Positions 1-5,021 of a DNA stretch of 6,095 nucleotides are shown piece by piece (within the stretch, counting starts at the first letter, position 1; every line of letters starts with the position of its first letter). The stretch lies in the NCBI GenBank assembly GCA_008501785.1, contig QQUD01000474.1, forward strand, positions 1 through 6,095, given 5' to 3'. Source of the DNA: Chloroflexota bacterium (GTDB lineage Bacteria; Chloroflexota; Anaerolineae; Promineifilales; Promineifilaceae). The position numbers and the translations under genes are program-made. The notes beneath the pieces were generated by a model. It was not told the origin of the DNA, did not search any database, and saw only the letters and a list, made by a program, of their open reading frames with translations.

Positions 1-311
1 CACCCATGCACACCTTTGCTTTGCTCAAACAGAGGCATAAATTTTTCTGCAACTGGCTTCACCATGCGAGCCTGAAATTCAATGGCTGCCTGACGATCAT
101 CATCATAATCTTGCAATACTTCCAGTAATATCTGTTTGGTAAAATCCCCGTGCTCAGGGTGATCCAACATCTTTTGGGTATACGATGGATTATTGGTGCA
201 ACCCAGTGCGCCATGTTCAAGGGCCAAATCTGCTTGAGCACGAGTCGGATTGTTAATCCAAAACATGGTTGGTGATTGTCTTGTAACGCGATGAAAATAA
301 GTGTTGTTCAT
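1..311 (-). CDS. Transaldolase-family protein, N-terminal part only (gene runs off the left edge)
   Basis: This is the first 103 codons of a gene continuing beyond the window. The ATG at 311-309 is preceded by GGAGG at 316-320, four bases upstream. The protein begins MNNTYFHRVTRQ and then has FWINNPTRAQADLALEHGA followed by GCTNNPSY (about residues 38-45). This resembles the early barrel strand of transaldolases, where a T-T-N-P-S/T motif lies after a helix with a conserved Gly-Ala. Transaldolases move a three-carbon dihydroxyacetone unit between sugar phosphates through a Schiff-base lysine in the cytoplasm. That lysine would lie in the missing part, so activity cannot be judged. The segment before the TNNPS motif reads WINNPT rather than the usual classical transaldolase strand, pointing to a divergent subfamily. 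It is probably the last-transcribed gene seen here, 82 AT-rich bases (312-393) after the SnoaL-like gene, with no terminator between them. Another class I aldolase of the same fold is possible. Confidence 0.72.
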   Translation of the reverse strand, partial: MNNTYFHRVTRQSPTMFWINNPTRAQADLALEHGALGCTNNPSYTQKMLDHPEHGDFTKQILLEVLQDYDDDRQAAIEFQARMVKPVAEKFMPLFEQSKGVHG

Positions 312-393
312 TTTTCCTCCAAAAAGGTAGGCTTAATAATTTTAAATTTGTGTTTGTTTAATGTATTTGTTTAGATTTTAAGGGTTTCACCAA

Positions 394-1365
394 TTATTTA
401 TAAGCAGCGATTTGGGCGTAAACGGCCGTTTCATCCACCCCCATGCACTCATTCACAATCAAGCCACTTCGCAGTTCAAAGTGGGAAATGCCGAGCAGGG
501 TTAGGGGACAACCGGTGGGGGAACCGTAACGGCCGTTTCCCTCAAAGCTACCGCAGTAAGACCAGCGCAGTGCGACACGGATTGGCCGCTCGGGTTCTTG
601 GCGAACGATGACGTGGTGGGGGTGAAAACGGCCGTTTGGAATAGATGCCAGGATAGATGAGAGGCGGGTGGCGGTGCGGAAACGGCCGTAACACAAATCA
701 CCAGCCGGTCCTTCAAACCGCACAGCCCGATCATACCTTTCTTGCATGACGTTCAGATTTTTCTTGTTCCAGATGGCGTCATAAGCATCTACAATTTGGT
801 TTGCAATCGTTTGATCACCTGTCATTGTGGTGCCATTAGGGTCTGCCCAACGCTGCTGCATAGCATCATTGCCAATGGTGTACGCATCTCGATTTCCCTG
901 CCCGAGAGATGTTCCATGTGCAATCGGATCAAGCCCTAGCTGGCGCACAATCGCCGCCTGATCCCGAATCAGCCATTCACGCACCACCTGATTATCGCGG
1001 CAGAGGCAGTCCGCAATTGCTAACAAAGTAATCGGCTGATTCGTCGCGTTTCCAAATGCGCCGCTGCCCAAATGTGTTGCCGTGGATCGCACGCGATGCG
1101 AAGAGTAAAACCCCTCGTGCTTGTCGCCAATGATCACATCTTCGGCAAACAGCTCCCGATCAGGAAATTCATGCATCGTTTCCAGCGTGTGCTGCACCAC
1201 TTTTTCAACGGTGTTGGTCACACCATGTGGTGTAAACACGGGGCACTTCGGTGCATACCATTCATTAATCAGACCGATACCACGTTCTTCCCAAATTCGA
1301 TACGTGATGTCGATGATATATTGCTCTGGCGTTTTAAATTCTGGTGCAAAATTTTGCATGCCCAT
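394..1365 (-). CDS. Tandem two-domain SnoaL/NTF2-like protein, function unknown
   Basis: A 323-residue protein, about twice the length of a usual SnoaL-like polyketide cyclase domain. It appears to hold two such domains: about residues 14-146 (beginning EQYIIDITYRIWEERGIGLI, with W-Y-A and H-x-V-R-S-T segments) and about 188-321 (beginning ANQIVDAYDAIWNKKNLNVM). Both open with an I-[IV]-D-x-x-Y/D-x-IW helix and both contain charged, aromatic-rich strands, as expected for cone-shaped alpha+beta barrels. The family contains cyclases, dehydratases, isomerases and non-catalytic binding proteins, so no reaction can be assigned. No signal peptide is visible, so it is probably cytoplasmic. The start at 1365 lies 7 bases after the permease stop, so it is probably co-transcribed and perhaps translationally coupled. 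The ribosome site is weak and a second ATG two codons in (1359-1357) is an alternative start. Its 3' third carries four copies of the ACGGCCGT palindrome. Its place between sugar permeases and a transaldolase suggests a role in sugar or sugar-derivative metabolism (inference). Confidence 0.75.
   Translation of the reverse strand: MGMQNFAPEFKTPEQYIIDITYRIWEERGIGLINEWYAPKCPVFTPHGVTNTVEKVVQHTLETMHEFPDRELFAEDVIIGDKHEGFYSSHRVRSTATHLGSGAFGNATNQPITLLAIADCLCRDNQVVREWLIRDQAAIVRQLGLDPIAHGTSLGQGNRDAYTIGNDAMQQRWADPNGTTMTGDQTIANQIVDAYDAIWNKKNLNVMQERYDRAVRFEGPAGDLCYGRFRTATRLSSILASIPNGRFHPHHVIVRQEPERPIRVALRWSYCGSFEGNGRYGSPTGCPLTLLGISHFELRSGLIVNECMGVDETAVYAQIAAYK
420..691. repeat. Cluster of four ACGGCCGT palindromes inside the SnoaL-like gene
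   Basis: Copies: AAACGGCCGTTT at 420-431, AACGGCCGTT at 528-537, AAACGGCCGTTT at 626-637, and AAACGGCCGTAA at 680-691. Centres are about 107, 99 and 54 bases apart. In the gene they encode E-T-A-V, N-G-R-Y, N-G-R-F and Y-G-R-F, so at least two codon phases are used here. Confidence 0.9.
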
Positions 1366-1372
1366 GATTGTT

Positions 1373-2200
1373 TTACTTCACAGCTCCCATTGTCATCCCT
1401 TGCACAAAATGTTTGCGAATTGTCAGCGACAAAATAAACACCGGAATCATCACAATCAGCCCCGTGGCCGACATCCAATCCCAGCGAATGCCTGTCGCCG
1501 TATTTGTACTCAACAGGCCAATCGTCAGCGTGCGTGCTTCCTGCCGCGTTAGAATGAGGGCGTACAGGAATTCATTCCAGGTGATGATGAAGGAGAAAAC
1601 GCCAGCAGTAATGATACTGGGCGCCAGTAAGGGCAGGGTGATATAGCGCAAGGTTTGGAACTCGTTACAGCCGTCAATCAACGACGCCTGCTCAATTTCG
1701 GTGGGCAGAGCATCGACAAAGCCTTTTATCATCCAAATAGAATAGGGCAGAACAATAGATAAATTGATCCAAATTAGACCGATTCTTGTATCCACCAATT
1801 GCAATTGTCTAAAGAGAGCGAAGAAAGGCAGGACGACAACCACCGGCGGCAAAAATTGCGTAACCAGAACCCAAATGAGTAACGGCCGTTTCCCCCGAAA
1901 TGTATAACGCGAAAAAGCATAGGCCGCCATCACTGCTAAAGGCAAGGCAATCAACACCGTACTGGTAGAAATCACAAGACTGTTGACCGTAAGCGGCCAA
2001 AAAGCCAGCGGGTCTTGAAAAATAGCACGGAAGGAATCCAGCGTCGGCGCAAAGCGGAGTTCTGTTGAAAATACGTACCGCTCTGGCTTAAAAGCCGTGA
2101 TTGCTATCCAAAAAATGGGGAATATCAGGAACAAAATGATCAATATACCAGCAAAACCATTCGCTAAATCACCTAATTTCTTGCTGAGTTTATAATTCAT
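1373..2200 (-). CDS. Carbohydrate ABC transporter permease, MalG type (CUT1 family)
   Basis: An inner-membrane permease of 275 residues from the ATG at 2200, a normal length for the MalG side of a CUT1 importer. About six hydrophobic helices are visible (near residues 13-35, 72-98, 107-130, 139-163, 192-216 and 242-262). The cytoplasmic EAA loop, which docks the ATPase, is clear at about 168-195: E-x-E-Q-A-S-L-I-D-G, then Y-I-T-L-P-L-L-A-P. The segment ITWNEFLYALILT near 206-218 and a C-terminal QGMTMGAVK are typical of the family. The frame could open at a TTG at 2203, but the ATG at 2200 is better: it overlaps the TGA of the preceding permease as TGATG and has GGGAGG 8 bases upstream. This arrangement implies translational coupling of the two permeases. 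It would pair with the upstream permease and an ATPase encoded elsewhere. One copy of the ACGGCCGT palindrome lies in codons 103-106. Substrate unknown. Confidence 0.93.
   Translation of the reverse strand: MNYKLSKKLGDLANGFAGILIILFLIFPIFWIAITAFKPERYVFSTELRFAPTLDSFRAIFQDPLAFWPLTVNSLVISTSTVLIALPLAVMAAYAFSRYTFRGKRPLLIWVLVTQFLPPVVVVLPFFALFRQLQLVDTRIGLIWINLSIVLPYSIWMIKGFVDALPTEIEQASLIDGCNEFQTLRYITLPLLAPSIITAGVFSFIITWNEFLYALILTRQEARTLTIGLLSTNTATGIRWDWMSATGLIVMIPVFILSLTIRKHFVQGMTMGAVK
1881..1891. repeat. ACGGCCGT palindrome copy in the second permease gene
   Basis: AACGGCCGTTT. Read on the gene strand it is in the phase AAA CGG CCG TTA (K-R-P-L), a third codon phase different from all the other coding copies. 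Confidence 0.85.
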
Positions 2201-3074
2201 CAAATGCCTCCCTTACCATACAGCGCACGAACGTAAAAGTAAGCCAAAATAGACATGACAATGATGAGAATATAAGAAAGCGCCGAGGCATAACCCATAT
2301 CCAGCGTTACGAATGCCGTCTGATACACATAATAATTGAGCGTCTGCGTAGCTCGCCCCGGCCCGCCTCCGGTCATTGTCACCACCTGGTCAAACATTTT
2401 GAGAGAAAAGATAGTCTTTAGCAACGTGGCAATGACGATTACGGGGCTAAGCAGAGGGAGAGTGATGTGGCGAAAAAGCTGCCAATTATTCGTCCCTTCT
2501 ACCTTCGCCGATTCAAAGATGTCGGTGGGAATGGCATTGAGCGCACCAATGAACATGAGCGCCATCAGCGGCGCCCAGCCATATGTTTCCGTCACCGATA
2601 ACCAGAATAAGGCCCAAAACTCATTTGCTAACCAGACCAGATCGGCTGAAAGTGGAGAAATAAGTCAATCAATGCATCGAGAATGCCATACTCGGGATTG
2701 AGCATAAAGCGGAAGGTGTAACCTTTGAGTGCCGGACTGACGGCAAAAGGAAAGATAAGCAAGGTTTTGATAAACATATTAAACCCGCCCGGTTTTTGTA
2801 ATATCAGCGCCATGCCCAAACCAATGAGAATCGTTAACCCCACAGAAAAGACCGTAAAAATAGCCGTCACCTTTATGCTATTCACAAAAAAACGGTCATC
2901 AAAAGCACGCAAATAGTTGTCAAAACCAATAAATTTCCCAGGTGTAGGCGAGCGGGACAACTGCCAGCGTCGAAAACTGGAACTAAGTGCAAACAACAGC
3001 GGATAGGCTGAAGTCGCAGCTATGACCAGCAGCGCTGGCGCTAATAAAGTAAAAATGAGAGATTTTCTTTGCAT
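2200..3074 (-). pseudogene. Carbohydrate ABC transporter permease, MalF/UgpA type, split by a -1 frameshift
   Basis: The 5' part (3074 to the TAG at 2630-2628) gives 148 residues: an N-terminal helix, a periplasmic stretch with FIGFDNYLRAF, and helices near 68-92 and 100-118. The 3' part continues in another frame to the TGA at 2202-2200. It contains the EAA loop (F-E-S-A-K-V-E-G, then H-I-T-L-P-L-L-S-P) and the TGGGPGRATQTL motif usual in MalF-type permeases. The second frame stays open upstream through LVWLANEFWALFWLS, so it does not really begin at the GTG at 2595. Adding one T to the TTT run at 2660-2658 joins the halves into 291 residues, the normal family length, with the expected F-S-P-L-S-A-D-L-V-W-L junction. 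The ATG at 3074 follows AGGAGG at 3081-3086. A lone restart at the GTG would lack the first helices. Either a recent disabling deletion or a sequencing or assembly error; if the base is restored this is a normal transporter subunit. Confidence 0.88.
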
Positions 3075-3147
3075 TCTTTTCCTCCTTCCAAAATGCCAAC
3101 ATTCTCAACAAGAAGCTCCCAATCAAACCGCACTCCATTCCCCTATA

Positions 3148-3185
3148 TAAAAATGAGGCGGAGTCGTTACTCCGCCTCATTTTTA
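3148..3185 (-). terminator. Strong intrinsic terminator or attenuator hairpin after the binding-protein gene
   Basis: Two perfectly complementary 17-base arms (3148-3164 and 3169-3185) flank a 4-base loop. The GC-rich centre is GAGGCGGAGT / ACTCCGCCTC, with A-rich bases on one side and T-rich bases on the other. On the minus strand the stem begins 14 bases after the binding-protein stop and ends in a T run followed by ATAT, the form of a rho-independent terminator. The symmetry would let it act on either strand. It lies in the 125-base gap between binding protein and first permease, so it most likely ends most transcripts there while some read through, or protects the 3' end of the binding-protein mRNA (inference). 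Confidence 0.9.
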
Positions 3186-3199
3186 ATTTGACAAACTAA

Positions 3200-4711
3200 T
3201 TAGTCGTAATAACCAGCGCGTTCCATCACTGCGCGAATATCTTCTGCGACTTCATCCAGTGTTTCTTGGACATCAGCGCCATTAGCAGCCATATCGTTGA
3301 TGGCCACTTCCAGAAGTGAGAGAATTTCCGGCCATTCCGGAAGCAATGCTTGCGAGCGAGCAGTTTCTAATACTTCCGCACCCACTGCCTGCAAGCCACC
3401 ATGCGCGGCATTGACTTCTTCATCAGCCAACACACTCAAGCGCACAGCCACATTTGTATCATACGCCGGATCATCGGCAGCAAGAACGATCTCTTTTTCG
3501 ATTTCCTCATTCAAGAAGAACTTCATGTATTCCCAAGCCGCATCTTGGTTGCGGGAGAATTTATTAATCCCCGTCTGCCAGATGTGACCGTATGACGAAG
3601 TGCCTTTACCTTCCCAGCCAGGCACTTTGGCGAAGCCAGCATTTTCACACACTTTGGCCGGATTAGCTTCGCAGTTGGTGCCGCGACTATACATCCACCA
3701 CCAACCGGTGAACATGGCCGCCCGACCTGCGTTGTATTCGGCATTGGCTTCTTGCTCATTAAAGGCCACGGAGCCGGGGCTGGAATAACCTTTGTTGAGA
3801 AGATCGATGTAACGCTGTGTCGCTTCTACACCTTCAGCGCTGTTGAATATTGGTTCAAAATTCTCATCAAAAATGTCGCCGCCATTGGACCACAACATGC
3901 TCTCCCAAACAAAAATATTCTGTCCACCGCCAACACCATAATACATGGAGGTAGGGTAGATTTTACTCCCTTCAGCATCGGTCAAGTCTGCCGCCAGAAT
4001 TGCCTCAGAGGCTGCTTCAAACTCGGCCCATGTTGTAGGCGGTTCAAGTCCCAGGTCGGCAAAAATATCCTCGCGATAGAACATCATAAAGGGATGGCCA
4101 CGTAGTGGGATACCGTAGCGAACACCACTAAGATAACCTAAACCAGCTTGAAGATAGGCGTCTGGATAGTTATCCAGGTCCCAACCATCTTGCTCTATAT
4201 AACCATCCAATGGCTGTAGGTAATTTTCGATACTGGGGCCCCAGGCATCAACGTAGGCAATCAGATCAAAGGCCGGTGAGCCAGCGGTTACTTCAGCGAT
4301 GATCTTGCTTTGAAACTCTGAAAAGGGTGAATCAGCCCAGTTGATAGTGATACCAGTTAATTCGGTGAATTCGGCAGAACGTTTATTGAGGGCGGCGAAT
4401 TGGGGCGCTGTGGCACAACAGATAAGGAAGTTGAGTTCGGTACCATCGTATGGCTTGCCGGGAGTAAGGCCATAGGGTAATTCTTCCATCTCTTCTTCTT
4501 CGGCCATGACTTCAACAACACGGGTGACTTCGACTTGTTCGGTAACGACTTCACCTTCTACAACGCGAGTGACTTCTACTTGCTCGGTGACGGTTTCAAT
4601 TTGCGTCTCTGTAACAACTCGGGTGACTTCAACTGTTTGTGGCTGGCAAGCTGCCAATAACCCGATCCCCAGAAGCAGTGTCAGCATAAGAAATAAGCGT
4701 GTCTTTTTCAA
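3200..4711 (-). CDS. Sugar ABC transporter substrate-binding lipoprotein (CUT1, extracellular family 1 type)
   Basis: A 503-residue extracytoplasmic binding protein that would capture a sugar and deliver it to the permeases. It starts with KK, a hydrophobic stretch (residues 6-21) and a lipobox L-L-A-A-C with the lipidated cysteine at 22. A Val/Glu/Thr-rich linker follows (about 23-80) with three V-E-V-T-R-V-V units and an acidic run of EEEE. The binding domain begins near 88: GTELNFLICCATAP, then GSPAFDLIAYVDAWGPSI, YGIPLRGHPFMMFYREDIF, PPTTWAEFEAA, WSNGGDIFDENFEPIFNS, and YNAGRAAMFTGWWWMYSRG, all in family order. Paired cysteines at 98-99 and at 347/355 may form disulfides. The start is a TTG at 4711-4709 with AGGAGG 8 bases upstream. 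It is longer than most relatives because of the linker. It is first in the operon after the control region and is followed by a terminator. The sugar cannot be named; the aromatic WWWMY cluster suits sugar stacking. Confidence 0.95.
   Translation of the reverse strand: MKKTRLFLMLTLLLGIGLLAACQPQTVEVTRVVTETQIETVTEQVEVTRVVEGEVVTEQVEVTRVVEVMAEEEEMEELPYGLTPGKPYDGTELNFLICCATAPQFAALNKRSAEFTELTGITINWADSPFSEFQSKIIAEVTAGSPAFDLIAYVDAWGPSIENYLQPLDGYIEQDGWDLDNYPDAYLQAGLGYLSGVRYGIPLRGHPFMMFYREDIFADLGLEPPTTWAEFEAASEAILAADLTDAEGSKIYPTSMYYGVGGGQNIFVWESMLWSNGGDIFDENFEPIFNSAEGVEATQRYIDLLNKGYSSPGSVAFNEQEANAEYNAGRAAMFTGWWWMYSRGTNCEANPAKVCENAGFAKVPGWEGKGTSSYGHIWQTGINKFSRNQDAAWEYMKFFLNEEIEKEIVLAADDPAYDTNVAVRLSVLADEEVNAAHGGLQAVGAEVLETARSQALLPEWPEILSLLEVAINDMAANGADVQETLDEVAEDIRAVMERAGYYD
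4514..4633 (-). repeat. Threefold V-E-V-T-R-V-V coding repeat in the binding-protein linker
   Basis: Residues 27-33, 45-51 and 60-66 of the binding protein are each V-E-V-T-R-V-V. Their DNA copies are at 4613-4633, 4559-4579 and 4514-4534, with related TE/VTEQ spacers. The DNA copies differ at several third codon positions, so the protein pattern is conserved more than the DNA. It probably acts as a stalk between the lipid anchor and the binding domain. Confidence 0.9.
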
Positions 4712-4719
4712 TTTAGTTT

Positions 4720-4725
4720 CCTCCT
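4720..4725 (-). promoter_or_regulatory. Ribosome binding site fixing the TTG start of the binding protein
   Basis: AGGAGG on the minus strand, 8 bases before the TTG at 4711-4709. No ATG or GTG lies at a suitable distance, and the reading from TTG gives a proper lipoprotein signal peptide, so this site decides the unusual start codon. Confidence 0.85.
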
Positions 4726-4742
4726 AAAATTCTCAATTTATT

Positions 4743-4755
4743 GTTACTATGTAAC
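4743..4755. repeat. Short inverted repeat GTTAC-TAT-GTAAC in the leader of the binding-protein gene
   Basis: Five-base arms around a 3-base spacer, 18 bases upstream of the AGGAGG site. It could be a minor operator or a weak mRNA hairpin near the ribosome site. It is short and AT-rich enough to be chance. Confidence 0.3.
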
Positions 4756-4793
4756 TGTTAAGATGCCCGGAAATGGCTCGGTCTGGAAACCGG

Positions 4794-4807
4794 CCATAGC
4801 GGTATGG
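4794..4807. promoter_or_regulatory. Candidate operator for the LacI-family repressor
   Basis: CCATAGCGGTATGG is a 14-base palindrome matching at six of seven pairs with CG at its exact centre, the form typical of operators bound by LacI-family proteins that insert a hinge leucine at a central CpG. The neighbouring repressor has such a hinge (PNALARSL). The site is 83 bases upstream of the TTG start and begins 15 bases past the TTGGCA hexamer on the minus strand, where bound repressor could block RNA polymerase. A palindrome of this quality can occur by chance in a 300-base region, so this is a suggestion only. Confidence 0.35.
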
Positions 4808-4851
4808 TTAAACCTGTGTTTTGCCAACTGTTTGAATCTATTTTTTGATGC

Positions 4852-4863
4852 TCACCTCCTCAT
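4852..4863 (-). other. Orphan Shine-Dalgarno-like site and three-codon mini-ORF (ATG AGG AGG TGA)
   Basis: The minus strand reads ATGAGGAGGTGA. This is both a near-perfect anti-16S match (AGGAGGTGA) with no usable start codon 5-10 bases downstream and a minimal Met-Arg-Arg-stop frame. It may be chance, a remnant of a lost gene start, or a leader element where ribosomes stall on tandem AGG codons. Confidence 0.3.
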
Positions 4864-4950
4864 ATGCTTTTACAGGATTCAAAGGGACACACCTATATTT
4901 TTGTGCTATAACATGATTATCTACAGGTGTAATGCCTTTGGATACATAAT

Positions 4951-4990
4951 GAGCCACTCTTACGATTTTTGCGAAGGGTATGGGTGGCTC
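4951..4990. repeat. Imperfect inverted repeat downstream of the repressor gene
   Basis: Arms GAGCCAC (4951-4957) and GTGGCTC (4984-4990) enclose 26 bases that can form a smaller imperfect hairpin (CTTACG against CGAAG). On the minus strand it begins 32 bases after the repressor stop, the right place for a terminator, but no T run follows on that strand. On the plus strand TTTCTTT follows, yet no plus-strand gene needs ending. Possibly a weak or factor-dependent terminator. Confidence 0.35.
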
Positions 4991-5008
4991 TTTCTTTATG
5001 AATTTGTT

Positions 5009-5018
5009 ACGGCCGTTT
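5009..5018. repeat. ACGGCCGT palindrome copy after the repressor stop
   Basis: ACGGCCGTTT, ending four bases beyond the repressor stop codon. It is the only intergenic copy in the window, so the element is not confined to coding sequence. Confidence 0.85.
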
Positions 5019-5021
5019 TCC

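Larger units (their letters stand above)
4712..5021 (-). promoter_or_regulatory. Intergenic control region between the repressor and the transport operon
   Basis: This 310-base stretch has no credible gene. Read on the minus strand it holds, in order: one ACGGCCGT palindrome just after the repressor stop; a long imperfect hairpin (4990-4951); an inverted repeat (4930-4922 with 4897-4889, 8 of 9 matching); an orphan ribosome-binding-like site (4860-4852); a TTGGCA hexamer at 4828-4823 that could be a -35 box; a CCATA/TATGG palindrome (4807-4794); a GTTAC/GTAAC repeat (4755-4743); and the ribosome site of the binding protein. TTGGCA has no good -10 partner at 16-18 bases, so no promoter is asserted, though one is expected here. 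Confidence 0.6.

Noticed and set aside
59..241. A 60-codon open frame on the minus strand
   Set aside because: It is an off-frame shadow of the transaldolase-like gene, which starts at 311 with a good ribosome site and family-like sequence.
420..691. The spaced palindromes as a CRISPR-like array
   Set aside because: The repeats are only 10-14 bases, their spacing is uneven, and they lie within an intact coding sequence.
2596..2660. Programmed -1 ribosomal frameshift in the permease
   Set aside because: The junction lacks an X-XXY-YYZ slippery heptamer, and no strong downstream hairpin was seen.
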